A stretch of 64,000 nucleotides of DNA from Ilex aquifolium (GCA_951799425.1 OX637405.1:21549089-21613088); one strand, 5' to 3'. Counted from the stretch's first letter, positions 23,993 to 36,171 are shown. The notes: generated by a model not told the origin, from the letters alone. Made by a program: numbers and translations.

Positions 23993-26900
23993 ATGAAGAT
24001 CTTGACATAGAACTGCAAAGGTGCTGGTAATGAGAGGTTTCGAAGAGCTTTCGGAGACCTTTTTAGAGCTCATAATCTGGATGTGGTGGCTCTGATGGAA
24101 ACAAAGATTCAAAGTGCCTAGATAGGAGTTTTCTTTGAACAGTTCGGACTTACAATGTCAAAAAAAAGTGGAACCACAGGGGAGAGCAGGAGGTATCTGG
24201 CTACTATGGGACCCCTCAAATGTTATGGTTCATATCCATGAAACTACAACTCAAGCCATACATGATCATATAACACGTATGGATTTCAATGAATGGCTTC
24301 TTTCGGTGGTTTATGGAAGCCCAAACCCAACGAATAGAGAACTTATATGGGATAATCTTAGTAGCACTGGTGAAAACTATAGTCGTTCCTGGATGGTGGC
24401 AGGAGACCTAAATGATTATGCAAGCCAAACTGAGAGAAAAGGCATAAATGTTGATCAAGGAAACAGGACCAGGAAATTTAATGAGAGGATTAACAGATGC
24501 AGGTTAATTGATCTTGGATGCAGTGGACTAAGACTGACATGGAACAATAAATGAAGAGGAATGGCTAACACAAAAATCATACTAGATTGCGCATTGGCAA
24601 ATGTGGAATGGACGCTCCAGTTCCCTAAAGCAGCTGTCCGAAATCTTCCAAGAATGTACTCAGACCACTGCCCTCTCCTCATCCAAACAAAATGTACCCC
24701 TTTAAATCCTACTTATAGACCTTTTAGAGTTGAGGCAATGTGGTTTACGAACCCAGATTTTAGAAACGTTATTGTTAACTCTTGGAGTCAAGCTAACCAG
24801 AAGTTTAATCTAGCAACTAAAATATTTGAACATAATGCTAAAGAATGGAATAAAAATAATTTTGGTGACATCTACCTAGGGCTGTCAAAATTTGACACGA
24901 CACGATTAATCGACACGAATCGACACGAATTAAACAGGTTTGGGTGATAAACGGGTTGACACGCTAAACACGTTTAATAAACGGGTTGTGTTTGGGTGAG
25001 ACTTGTCAAACCGTTTATCACACGTTCACCCGTTTAAATAAAATTAATATAATAATAAATTAATAATTATTTTAAAAAATTAGCAAAAAAAAAAAGAAGT
25101 AAAGAAATCAATACAAAAAAAAAAGTAAAGTAGCAGTTCAAAGATAAAGGAGGGGAGATGAGAAGCACTTCAAAGACAAAGGCAAACCAATGCCTTTTAT
25201 TTTTGTCCCACATTGGAAAATGAGGGAAGATAGGGAGGGTTGAGTTGCCTATAAAAGGCAATGACCTCTTTCATTTTTTTTTAAGCCTCCAAGTCTAATT
25301 TTTATGAGATTTGGCTAAAAATTCCTCTTTTTTGAGGTAAGTACAATTGACAATAAAAAAAAAATAGAGTATTAAAATTTGTTGATATAATTTTTTTAAA
25401 ATTAAACTGGTTAAACGAGTCGTGTCGTGTTACCTGTTTATTAAACGGGTCGTGTTCGTGTTGAGATTTTTCACCCGTTTATTAAACATGTCGTGTACGG
25501 TTTACATATTTTTCACCCGTTTAACCCGACACGTTTGACACCCCTACATCTACCAAAGGAAAAGAAGGACTTTGGCTAGATTAGAAGGCATTCAGAAAGC
25601 ACAGAATAATTATTACTCCCATAATCTTGAAAGACTTGAAGATCAACTACAAACTGAATACCAACAAATCCTTGAACAAGAAGAAATTCTCTGGTACCAA
25701 AAATCTAGATCTAACTGGATAACCCTTGGTGACATAAATACCAGATATTTTCATGTGTCTACAATTGTGAGAAGGAAAAAAATTAGACCACAATCTATGA
25801 AGAATGACCAGGGGTTGTGGGTAACGGAAAAGAATGAAATTGAAGAGGTAATCCAAAATTTTTACAAGAATCTTTTTGGGAATGAGGTTTGTAATCTTTA
25901 TGACTCTAACAATTATAGTAATCAAGCAAAAATTGATCAGGTGGATAAACAGATCCTTGAAGCACAGGTAATGGATTTTGAGATCAAAAAAGTTGTTTTT
26001 AATATTAAACCTTACAAATCACCAGGACTTGATGGACTTCAAGCCATATTTTATCATAGATATTGGGATATTATTGGGAATTCTGTGTGTCAGCAAATCA
26101 AAGAAATTATAAGTAGAAGAGAGTGCCCTGAGAATATTAATAAAACTTGGATTTCTTTAATTCCTAAGGTTGACAATCCCTCGTTAGCCTCGCAATTCAG
26201 ACCCATTAGCTTGTGTAATGTTAGTTACAAAATTGTGTCTAAAATGTTGGTTTCAAGACTTAGGCCTTTTCTTGATAAACTCATATCCCTTTTTCAAAGC
26301 AGTTTTATTCCTAGTAGACAGATTGTTGATAATGTTATCGTCACATAGGAAATCATTCATTCACTAATGAAAAGAAAAGGAAAGAACAGAAGAATGGTAA
26401 TTAAAATTGACCTTGAAAAAACTTATGATAGAGTAAGCTGGCCCTTCCTTCACCAAACACTGATTGACTTCAATTTTCCCCAATCCTGGATTAATTTGAT
26501 TATGACCTGTGTGATAGGTCCATCCTTTTCTATCTTATGGAATGGAGCCCCTTTGGACCCAATCAAACCTAAGAGAGGCCTTAGACAGGGAGACCCATTG
26601 TCACCTTACTTATTCAGTCTATGTATGGAGAAATTAGGTCAAATCATTCATAACAAAGTTGAAAAAGGAATATGGAAAGGCATCAAGACCTCCAGGAAAG
26701 GCCCTGTCATCACCCACCTCCTTTTCGCTGATGATATTGTCCTCTTCTCTAGAGCTTCAGAAAAAGATTGTGACATGGTTAAAACTGTTCTGAAAGATTT
26801 TTGCTCCATTACAGGTCAAAAAGTAAGCATAACAAAATCCAGAGTCTTCTTTTCCCCAAACATCAGTAGGAGTTAGGCACTACACTTAGGGAGAAGAAGT

Positions 26901-27526
26901 GGGATCACATGTACTGATTACATAGGGAAGTATCTAGGCATCCCCATCATCCATAAGAGAGTTAGTAAGGAACACTACATCTCAGTGATTGAAAAGATCC
27001 AAACTAAATTGAGTTGATGGAAAATTAAAAATCTCTCACTTGCTAGAAGAAATACTCTTGTTCAAGCTGTTACATCAACAATTCCAAGCTACATTATGCA
27101 AACCTCTTGGTTACCCCAATCTACTTGTGACAAAATTGACAGATTAAATAGAAACTTCCTTTGGGGGGACACTGAGGAGAGGAAAAAAGTTCATTTGATT
27201 AACTGGGACACTGTCTGTTCTCCCAAGGAGGCAGGGGTTTAGGTTTGAGGAAATGTAGAGATAACAATTTAGCTATCCTGTCTAAACTGGGTTGAAAATT
27301 TCATACTGAGAGTAAATCTTTGTGGTTTGACGTGGTTAATAAAAAGTATATGAATCCACCATCGAAAGAATAGCCACATAAATCCAACGCATCTCCAATA
27401 TGGAGAGCTTTGTTAAAAACTTCCCAAACTGTGAAAGAGAACACAAAATGGCTTATTGGAAATGGTTCAAAGGTTTCGTTATGGAATGACTAGTGGATTG
27501 GTGAAAGCTCACTCCAAAGAAGGATG
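23993..27526 (+). pseudogene. LINE ORF2 5' part (endonuclease and reverse transcriptase), disabled
   Basis: It starts at an ATG (MKILT then a stop). Endonuclease motifs are LDVVALMETKIQS (~24075), GGIWLLWD, VYGSP, AGDLNDY and YSDHCPLL. The hAT MITE at 24877-25546 interrupts the frame after NNFGDIY, and translation resumes in frame after the duplicated 8-bp target. RT motifs follow: [39 protein letters not shown] and the catalytic LLFADDIVLFS (~26720). Stops at ~24008, 24552, 26346 and 26874 and frameshifts (one near 24120) disable it. It ends where the Athila element enters at 27527. Confidence 0.85.
24877..25546. mobile_element. Non-autonomous hAT element (MITE), 670 bp
   Basis: The ends are TAGGGCTGTCAAA and TTTGACACCCCTA, with one mismatch in the inverted repeat. 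They are flanked by the exact 8-bp repeat CATCTACC (24869-24876 and 25547-25554). Both subterminal regions carry many short GACACG/CGTGTC and AAACGGGT/ACCCGTTT words, typical of hAT transposase-binding subterminal repeats. It lies inside LINE ORF2 between endonuclease and RT. Confidence 0.88.
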
Positions 27527-27531
27527 CTAAT

Positions 27532-29479
27532 TGATTAGTACTTAAAATTAGCATATTACTATGTCGTTTTAAGACTAATTGTACTTTGATGGAGTTTAAG
27601 TGATATCATTTCAGGCCCTAAACTGGACAAGGACCCAAGAACAACAAGTACCACACTTGGATGCAACACCAGCACATTAGAGCCCAAAATTGGAGAAGCT
27701 TGGAGAACAGCCAGACCGTTCGAACGCCAACTCACGTTCGAACGTCCACATTACACTGTAGCAGACTCAACTGCTAAGAGAAGGCGTGTTTCAGTGAGGA
27801 AAGAAGACTGAAGCTCTGAAGCACTTAAGTGTCACGTTCGAACGCCAACTCACGTTCGAACGTGCACTTGAGTTGATTGAAGACCAGACTACTGCATAGA
27901 GTTGGAACTGAACTTCAAAGAAGACCAACAGACCACTCGAGTGAAAGGGTCAGAACACATCTGGAGTTCGAACGCCCTTAGTGCAAAAACAGAAGACACG
28001 TTCGAACGGCAGTCAACGTTCGAACGCCCTTAGTGCAAAAACAGAAACAACGTTCGAACGCCAACTCACGTTCGAACGTTCTCCACAGACTGGCAGTAGA
28101 GTGGTTGGATTTTCACTTGGACTTGGGCGGCAAACACTATTCCTTCACCTCCTCTTGTCTCCTCCTCTTTCCTATAAATACTCCCCTTGTTGGAGAGCTA
28201 TGGGAGCCAAGTAGGGAAGTTGATGGAGGCTTAGACTCCCACTTACATTGTAGATTTAGCTTATTTTCCTTGTATGAAGTCTTTATTTTAGAGATTAGTT
28301 TGACTTTAGTCCAACATCTCTTGCTTGTTATAAAAGTAGTTTTATGCTTATGCTTATGCTTATGCTTTCATTTTACATGCATAGAAGAGAAATAGTTCAT
28401 CTTTTGGTTGAGGAAGCAACCCTCCAATTCTTGGTTGAGGAAGCCACCCTCCAAATGTGACTAGCTTTCTTCTACTTTTATTGTTCATGCATTTCACTTC
28501 CATTGCTTGAGCTTCTTTCTTTCTTAGAAGAGTGAAACTCTTCCACTTTTCTAGAGCTTTACCAAAGCCGTGAAAGGTGGAACGTGATTCACCCATTCTT
28601 TGTTAAAGATTGGCTCCGTGTTTGTTGTTACTTTATCTTTTAAGTTCTCTACTTTGAGGGATGAGCATCACTCACTTTTCTATCTTTGCCCAAGCCATGA
28701 AGAGTGAGTAGTTTCTCATTCACTCTTTAGTAAGAGGAGAAGGACATGTATAAGTTATCCGGGAATCGTATTTGTGCATTGTCTTTATGCTTAACGTTTA
28801 TTTCTTCTTGTTATTGGATGATTGATTGCATCTAGCAAAGCTAAGGTACTTTGTATAACTGTGGGTTCTTTCTATGACACGGATGACTCTTGCATAGAAA
28901 AGACTCATCAGTTCAAGGCAAGTACCCCGGCTAGATCCTCATGACTACCCTTCAATCCTCCCCCTTATTGTACTTCATTTAAAGAATGGAATATTAATAT
29001 CATGATTGGATGTCTTGTAGAAATACTTGCTTGTTTGTAGACGGGTTAAGTCTCGGCACAAGCAATTCTTGTAAACTTCTAGAAAGACATCGGAATCATG
29101 TTCTTAATTCTCACAATCCATCTTTATCTTCCGATTAACTTGCTATTGACACGGGAGTTAATTGAGTTATCAAGCACAATTATGACAAACCGGATAACTA
29201 ACTACATGTCCAGATCCTTGCACTAAAGTGTGACTCTTTTTAATTAGCACTTATCTCCTGTTTTGTTAAGAAAATCCTCTTGGAAAGAATCTTATATTCT
29301 GTCCAGGAAAACTCATATCTCATAGCAAATCTCAAGGGTTACAATCAATAGGTCTCTACCACTGCTTACCTCAGAAATATCAACAAAAGTTCCCTGTGGA
29401 TTCAACTCCGGACTCAAACCGGATTATTACTACAGCTTGACCGCCTGCACTTGGGTGTACACATTTCGGATCAAGAACA
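27532..29479 (+). repeat. 5' LTR of the large Athila element (1948 bp)
   Basis: It starts TGATTAGTAC after the target site CTAAT and ends ...TCAAGAACA before the primer binding site. U3 holds nine or so CGTTCGAACG palindromes (27717-28080), with a TATA box TATAAATA at 28173-28180. It matches 42149-44083 throughout. ORFs at 27981-28395 are repeated in the 3' LTR and have no protein features. Confidence 0.93.
27717..28180 (+). promoter_or_regulatory. Athila LTR promoter: CGTTCGAACG array and TATA box
   Basis: Exact or near copies of CGTTCGAACG begin at 27717 and 27735 and near 27837, 27852, 27967, 28001, 28017, 28050 and 28068. Many come in pairs separated by CCAACTCA. TATAAATA follows at 28173-28180. 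The 3' LTR has the same array (about 42334-42695) with a few decayed copies and TATAAATA at 42790-42797. Confidence 0.65.
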
Positions 29480-29485
29480 AGTTTT

Positions 29486-29503
29486 TGGCGCCGTTGTCGG
29501 GGA
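29486..29503 (+). other. Primer binding site, tRNA-Asp type
   Basis: TGGCGCCGTTGTCGGGGA, seven bases after the LTR end, differs at one position from the site of the minus-strand Athila-like element at 1200-1217. Confidence 0.85.
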
Positions 29504-29598
29504 ACCTTTAAAAGGTGTTTTAAGGTGAAAGGTAAAAAGACCTTCAACGTTGTGTATATTCTTTGGTTTACTGTAAATAATTTTGTTTTATTTTCTTT

Positions 29599-31112
29599 AT
29601 GACTGAGGGCACTACTCGCTTCCAAAATTTGCCGGCAGAATCGTGTGAGTCCGTGAATCAGCCTGAACCAAATTCACCTAGATCAGTAGCAGACTCTTGT
29701 GAGGGTAGTATGAAAAATAATGAAAGAAATGGAGAAGTCCCTATGAGAGAGGAGGAGGTCCCTAACATCCGAACTTTGCGGGATTACTTAAATCCCACAA
29801 GAAATAGTGTCCCCTCTTGTTTTATTTTTCCTGAAAATGCTCCCTCTTTACTGTAAAGCCGGGGACAGTGTAGTTATTACCCGTGTTTCATGGATTGGAT
29901 GCAGAAAATCCATATCTGCATATAAAAGATTTTGAGGAAGTGTGTGGAACATTTCAAGACAATTCTGAATTGGCCAAGATGAAACTGTTTTTTTTCTCCT
30001 TGAGGGATAGAGCCAAACAATGGTTAAATTCTTTAAAAGCTTTTTCAATACCCAACTGGCAAGCATTACAAAATGAATTTTTTAGAAATTTTTTTCCTCT
30101 ACACCGCACAAATGCACTAAAAAGGCAAATCATGAATTTTGCGGTCAAAGAAGGAGAAACTTTTTATCAAAGTTGGGAGAGATTCAAAGATCTGCTCCAA
30201 TCCTGCCCACATCATGCTTTTGAAAATTGGACTTTGGTAGGATTTTTCTATGACTCCTTACCCTCTAGACTACGTCAGTTTGTCGAAATGATGGCCCAAG
30301 GAGAATTCATGGGAAAAAGTCCGGAGGAGGCATTCAATTTTTTCGACACCATATCTGACAATTCTCAGATGTGGGACTCAGCCTCCCCTACCACTGTAGA
30401 AGCCAGACCACCTACTTCCCAAGGAGGAAAATATGTCTTGAGAGAGGATGATGACTTGAGAGCAAAAATGTCCACATTGTCTCGAAAGCTTCAAGCTTTA
30501 GAGATGAAAAAAGTCCATCAAGTTGATGTTAGCCCTTCCACCGAGCAAGTGTGTGGAATCTGTGCGCTAACAGGACACCCTACTGGGGAGTGTCCCACCA
30601 TCCCAGCATTCAAAGAAGTCTTGTTGGAACAAACACATGCAGTTTCCAACTTCAACAAGCCCTACTCCAACCCATATTCTGAAACATACAATCCAGGGTG
30701 GCGAAACCACCCTAACTTCAGTTGGAAGAACACACAACCAATACCCATGAACCAACAACAAGGGCCATACCCACCACCCCAAGGACCTCTTGCATATCAA
30801 CCATATCAACCACCACAAAAGAGGAACCTTGAGGACACACTGAATCAGTTCATGCAAAGCCAAATGAATTATAACAATAATTCCACACAGACTTTCACTG
30901 ATTTCAAAACCCAGACCACTCAATCTTTTGAGGATCTTAAAAGCCACATCCAAAAGTTGACTCAATCCATGGTCATACACGAAAAAGGGCAAGTTTCCTA
31001 CCCAACCAAAGCAACCACAAGGCCAATTCCATGTAGGGAACCCTTCAACAACAGGAAACACCCAAGACCAAGCCCAAGTTGTCACGACACTAAGAAGTGG
31101 CAAGGTGATTGA
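29599..31112 (+). pseudogene. Athila gag, disabled
   Basis: It opens with ATG at 29599 (acidic N-terminus, then TLRDYLNPTRNSVPSCF). It loses frame near 29850 and has an in-frame TAG at 29871. The capsid domain resumes from about 29875 (FHGLDAENPYLHIKDFEEV, KLFFFSLRDRAKQWLNSL, FFRNFFPLHRTN, FYQSWERFKDLLQSCPHH). It then shows a knuckle-like CGICALTGHPTGECP (~30550) and a Gln/Pro-rich tail. A second frameshift near 31050 separates it from pol, which in this lineage is normally in the same frame. Confidence 0.85.
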
Positions 31113-34100
31113 CAAGACAATCAGAGACATACTCATTCCCAAGCCAAGACCTGAGTCAAGCCTAGCCAATCCATCATCTGAACCTGAACCAATTGAGACT
31201 AAACTTGAGAAAGACCCTGAACCTGTGATTGAACAAGAGCCAGAACCTTCTGAAAAAAGGGAACCTTCGTATCCCATTCCGGCTCCGTTTCCTCATCGAC
31301 TCAAAACCAAACAGAAAGTGAAAAATCAGCCTGAAATTTATGAGCTTTTTAAGCAAGTAAATATCAACATCCCACTTCTGGATGCAATCAAACAAGTTCC
31401 GTATTATGCCAAGTTTCTAAAAAATTTGTGCACAGTCAAGAGAAGCCAGAATGTCCAAAAGAGAGCCTTCCTAACAGAACAAGCTAGTGCTCTTCTTCAA
31501 CATAAAACCCTTCCAAAATACAAAGACCCAGGGTGTCCGACTGTCTCATGTATCATTGGGAACTTCAGGATTGAACAAGCTTTGTTAGACCTTGGAGCCA
31601 GCGTTAATTTGCTACCCTACTCTGTCTATTAGCAGTTGGGTTTGGGTGAACTTAAACCCACTTGTGTCACACTCCAGTTGGCCGACAGATCTGTCAAAAC
31701 CCCCAGAGGGATTGTTGAAGATGTGCTTGTCCAAGTAGATAGTTTTGTCTTCCCCGTTGACTTCATTGTTCTGGATACTCAACCAGCAATAAATTCGGAG
31801 AACCAAATTTCTGTCATTCTTGGTCGGCCATTCCTAGCAACTTCCAATGCCTTAATCAATTGCAGGAATGGAGTCATGAAATTAACTTTGGGGAATATGA
31901 CTCTCGAACTGAAAATTTTCAATATTGCTAAACATCCAGAAGAAGAAAAGGAAGAAAGGGAAGTAAACTCCAAAGAATCTTTGATACAGGAACATCTGGA
32001 TGATACATTATGTGAGGATCCTACTGAATCATCACTGTTAGAACTCATCTCATCAGAAACAACAGATGATGACCCAAATCCACCAAGTGGCCCTACTCAT
32101 ACTGTTGAGACATGGGCACCCAAATTCGAAGAAATTTCACCAAGTGGCACAAAGCCAGTCTCATCAAGTGTTAGCCCACCAAAGCCTGAATTGAAACCTC
32201 TCTCATCTGACCTCAAATATGCATTTTTAGGAGAGAATGAGTCATACCCAGTGGTAATTTTATCTAAACTCACAGACTTACAAGATTCTAAACTGATTGA
32301 AGTTCTTCGAAGTCATAAAAGCACCATTGGATGGACCATCGCTGACTTGAAAGGTATAAGCCCGTTAATCTGCAATCATGCCATATACCTTGAAGAGGAT
32401 TCAAAACCCTCTCGTCAAATGCAGCGACGACTAAACCCTCACATGAAGGAAGTTGTGAGAATTGAGGTACTCAAACTCTTAGATGCGGGGATAATCTTCC
32501 CTATCTCAAATAGTAAATGGGTTAGTCCAACCCAAGTTGTGCCAAAAAAATCTAGGGTCACCGTGGTCAAAAATGATGCAAATGAACTAGTACCAACTCG
32601 AGTCGTCACAGGATGGCGAATGTGCATTGATTATCGAAAACTCAATTTGGTCACTAGAAAAGATCATTTTCCTCTCCCATTTCTTGACCAAGTCCTAGAG
32701 AGAATTGCAAGCCATGCATTTTACTATTTTTTAGATGGGTATTCAGGGTATAACCAAATTGAGATAGCCGTAGATGATCAGGAGAAAACAACATTCACAT
32801 GCCCCTTTGGCACCTTTGCATTCAAAAGGATGCCATTTGGACTTTGTAACGCTCCTGCAACATTCCAAAGATGTATGCTAAGCTTGTTCAGTGATATGGT
32901 TGAAAAAATTTTGGAAGTATTCATGGATGACTTCTCTGTCAATGGTGATTCCTTCGATTTGTGTTTAACCAATCTGGAGAAAGTACTGATCAGATGTAAG
33001 GAAGCCAACCTAGTGCTCAATTGGGAAAAATGCCATTTTATGGTAACACATGGCATTGTCCTTGGTCACATTGTGTCGTCTGAAGGCATGAAAGTTAACA
33101 AGGCAAAAATAGATCTGATTGGAAATTTGCCTGCCCCTAAGACTGTAAAGGATGTTCGATCATTCCTAGGACATGCAGGTTTCTACAGGAGATTCATAAA
33201 AGATTTCAGTACCATAGCAAAACCCATGTGTCACCTCCTAAGTCAGGATGTAATATTTGATTGGAATGAAGCATGCCAAAAAGCCTTTGACAAACTAAAA
33301 GACATGTTAATTTCTGCACCAATAATGCAACCCCCTGACTGGAATCTTCCCTTTGAACTAATGTGTGATGCAAGTGATTTTGCTGTAGGTGTTGTATTGG
33401 GACAAAGAAAATATAAGAAACCCCATGTGATTTACTATGCAAGCAAAACTTTGAATGATGCTCAAATGAATTCTTCGACAACTGAGAAAGAATTACTTGC
33501 TGTAGTTTTTGCACTGGAAAAATTCCGTTCTTATCTTGTTGGTTCTTCTGTTACTTTATTCACTGACCATGCAGCCCTAAAATTTTTGCTCACAAAGAAG
33601 GACGCCAAACCAAGACTCTTGAGATGGATACTTTTGCTTCAAGAGTTTGATCTTGTCATCAAGGACAAGAAAGGTGTCGAGAATGTGGTGGCAGATCATC
33701 TGTCCAGACTAACCTATGAATTTCATGAGGATGGACTGCCAATCAATGAGAAATTCCCCGATGAACAACTGTTCATGATTGATAGGACACCATGGTATGC
33801 AAACATTGCTAACTTTCTTGCTACTGGTACACTCCCTCCATCTTTTACAATGTTGGACAAAAAGAAATTTATGAGGGAGGTTCGTAACTTCTTTTGGGAG
33901 GATCCTTACGTATTCAAGTACTGTAAAGATCAAATCATAAGACGTTGCATCCCTGCTCATGAAAGTAGCCGGGTAATAACATTTTGTCATTCTGAAGCAT
34001 GCGGTGGCCACTTTTCATCAAGAAAAACAGCTGCAAAAATATTGCAGTGTGGATTTTACTGGCCCACACTTTTCAAAGATGTCCATGCCTTTTGTTTAAA

Positions 34101-35163
34101 TTGTGATAGGTTTCAAAGGTTGGGAAACATTTCTAAAAGAAATATGATGCCCTTAAACCCCATTCTGGTAATTGAATTTTATGACTGTTGGGGCATCGAT
34201 TTTATGGGATCATTTCCCCCTTCCTTTGGCTATCTGTACATTTTAGTGGTTGCAGACTATGTATCCAAATGGGTTGAAGCAATTCCATGCCGAAACAATG
34301 ATCACAAAACAGTGATCAAATTTTTGAAAGAAAATATTTTGTCCCGGTTTGGAATTCCGAAATCAATCATAAGCGATGGGGGTGCTCATTTTTGCAATCG
34401 TCCTTTCTGGAATTTAATGAAAAAATACTTGATTTTTCACAAAATTGCAACCCCTTATCACCCACAGACCAGTGGACAAGCTGAGTTAGCTAATCGGGAG
34501 ATCAAATTAATTTTGGAAAAAACGGTGAATCCAGATCGTAAAGATTGGTCGTTAAGACTAACTGATGCGCTCTGGGCATACCATACTGCTTTTAAAACAA
34601 TTTTAGGCATGTCTCCTTATCGATTAGTCTATGGAAAGCCATGTCACTTGCCTGTGGAATTGGAACATAGGGCATACTAGGCCATTAAAGCAATGAATTT
34701 TGACTTAGATAAGGCTGGGCTAGCAAGGAAACTTCAGATAAATGAATTGGACGAATTGAGAAATGAAGCATATGAAAATGCTAAGATTGCTAAAACCAGA
34801 ATGAAAATTCTTCATGACAAACACATTGTGCGGAAATCTTTTGAGCCGTCTCAAAAAGTCTTGCTATTTAATTCAAGACTCCGCCTCTTTCCTGGTAAGT
34901 TGAAATCAAGATGGACTGGGCCTTACATTGTCAAAAAGGTGTTTGAACATGGAGCAGTTGAAGTGGAAAACCCAACAAACGGTAATAGCTTTACTGTTAG
35001 TGGTCAGCGGTTAAAACCATTTTTGGAAGATTTTGTTAAAAATGTGGAAACCATTCTTTTAATGGAACCAGAGTACTCCACCGAAATTCGCGCCTGCCGA
35101 CACTCCAGTGGATCGGGTCAGGAAAAATCTACTCCAACCCGACCCACTTGGGCGCCTTTATAA
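31050..35163 (+). pseudogene. Athila pol (PR, RT, RNase H, integrase), two in-frame stops
   Basis: From about 31050 one frame continues to TAA at 35161. Protease has LLDLGASVNLLP (~31585). RT has [39 protein letters not shown] and the catalytic FMDDF (32920-32934). RNase H has [24 protein letters not shown] and [10 protein letters not shown]. Integrase has an H-H-C-C finger (~33990-34105), [15 protein letters not shown] and the Glu of [11 protein letters not shown]-terminal GPY-type region (RWTGPYIVKKV, ~34910) closes it. TAG codons at 31630 and 34678 interrupt otherwise well preserved coding. One open block of 1014 codons remains. Confidence 0.9.
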
Positions 35164-35275
35164 GGCACCCACTTTTTCTCCCAGCCGCCGCAGTTGCCCC
35201 CCCCCCCCCACCCACCCAATTTCTTCTTCTTCTTCTTCTTCTTTTTCTTTTCTTCTTCTTCCTTCTGTTCGTCTT
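35156..35275 (+). promoter_or_regulatory. TATA-like site, poly-C and TTC microsatellite after pol
   Basis: CTTTATAAGG (35156-35165) overlaps the end of pol. It is followed by a C12-type run (~35196-35209) and (TTC)n (~35220-35272). It could promote the downstream small ORF, but this is only positional. Pro-, Lys- or Ser-rich ORFs here come from the microsatellite. Confidence 0.35.
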
Positions 35276-35561
35276 CGAGTTCTCTGTTATCCGAGAAACC
35301 ACCCATGACCACACACTCCACAAACACGATATTTTGCTTCATGTTTTGCATTTTAATCTTATATTTGCTCATGGGTGTTCTTCTTTTATTCGCACTCACA
35401 CATAAGGATTTTCAGCCTACCCGAAATCCAGATCTGTGCACAGATGAGTAATTTTTGTGTTTTTATTTGTAGGTCTCAGCGGGTGAACAGATCTATACCA
35501 TTCAACTTCGTCTCCACAATCCATGAACCGGTAAATTCGAAACATTGGGGACAATGTTCAG

Positions 35562-35576
35562 TTTAGGTTGGGGGGT
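35562..35576 (+). other. Internal polypurine-like tract between pol and the accessory ORF
   Basis: TTTAGGTTGGGGGG here shares TTTAGGTTGG with the tract just before the 3' LTR (42133-42142). It is preceded by ATTGGGGACAATG, a word I recognise from this position in other Athila elements. A second plus-strand priming site, like a central polypurine tract, is inferred, not shown. Confidence 0.45.
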
Positions 35577-35760
35577 ATGGTCAGTTCATCAGTTCATTAG
35601 TTCATATTTTCGTAAATTTTTAATTTTTATATTGTTGTTGTTGATCATGTTTGAACATTGATTGTATAAATTGATGATTATGCTTATGAATCAGCTTCAA
35701 TCGTCTTTGTGACTGACAGACGTTAAAGAACCAGATAGTGAGTCTTAAAACTTAGCAATC

Positions 35761-36171
35761 ATGGATGTAAAACTTTTTTGGTTTAGCCTAGGAGTTCTAC
35801 GTACCTTTCCATCTGATGTACATACTATGATCATGAGAAAAGCAAGATTAGTAAGGAAGGCTGAAATCCAAGAAAAACAAGTGAAACCCCTCTGTGGTAG
35901 AAGCAGCTTTGTCAAACGCCGTCGTGCCAAAAGGCTTGGTGCCTGTAAACAGTGTGGCAGAGTCTTTCACGAAAAAAGGTACAACCAGTGTTCTGAACTA
36001 ATTTTCGGTCGCGCACTTGATCGATTAGACTGGATAGTGAATGGGCTGAGTAAAGATTACCCTAATACGCCATGCTATTCCGGTACTTTGCTTAACCAGT
36101 TTGTGAGAGAGGAAGTTGGGAGAGTTACTGGTTGTCCATTCTACACAGACACAGAGGGAGACTCGGATTAG
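35761..36171 (+). CDS. Accessory ORF of the Athila element, Zn-binding-like, unknown function
   Basis: This is an intact 136-codon frame from ATG 35761 to TAG 36171, in an element where all other ORFs are broken. I do not recognise the family. Visible features are a hydrophobic start, a basic stretch (SFVKRRRAKR, residues ~50-58) that could be a nuclear signal or RNA-binding patch, then CKQCGRVFHEKRYNQC (residues ~62-77, CXXC with later H and C, like a small zinc site), and an acidic end (DTEGDSD). It sits between the internal polypurine-like tract and the ORF3 promoter. Possible roles are nucleic-acid binding or regulation of the element, which is inference. It could also be a spliced exon of a longer product. 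Confidence 0.45.
   Translation: MDVKLFWFSLGVLRTFPSDVHTMIMRKARLVRKAEIQEKQVKPLCGRSSFVKRRRAKRLGACKQCGRVFHEKRYNQCSELIFGRALDRLDWIVNGLSKDYPNTPCYSGTLLNQFVREEVGRVTGCPFYTDTEGDSD

Noticed and set aside
27717..28080. Regularly recurring palindromes resembling a CRISPR array
   Set aside because: Spacing is irregular, the repeat is only 10-12 bp and lies in a plant LTR promoter; there are no cas genes.
30567..31277. Antisense ORF of 236 codons
   Set aside because: Shadow of the Gln/Pro-rich gag tail of the Athila element.
35108..35451. ORFs on both strands after pol (Ser/Phe-, Pro- or Lys-rich)
   Set aside because: Produced by the C run and the TTC microsatellite.
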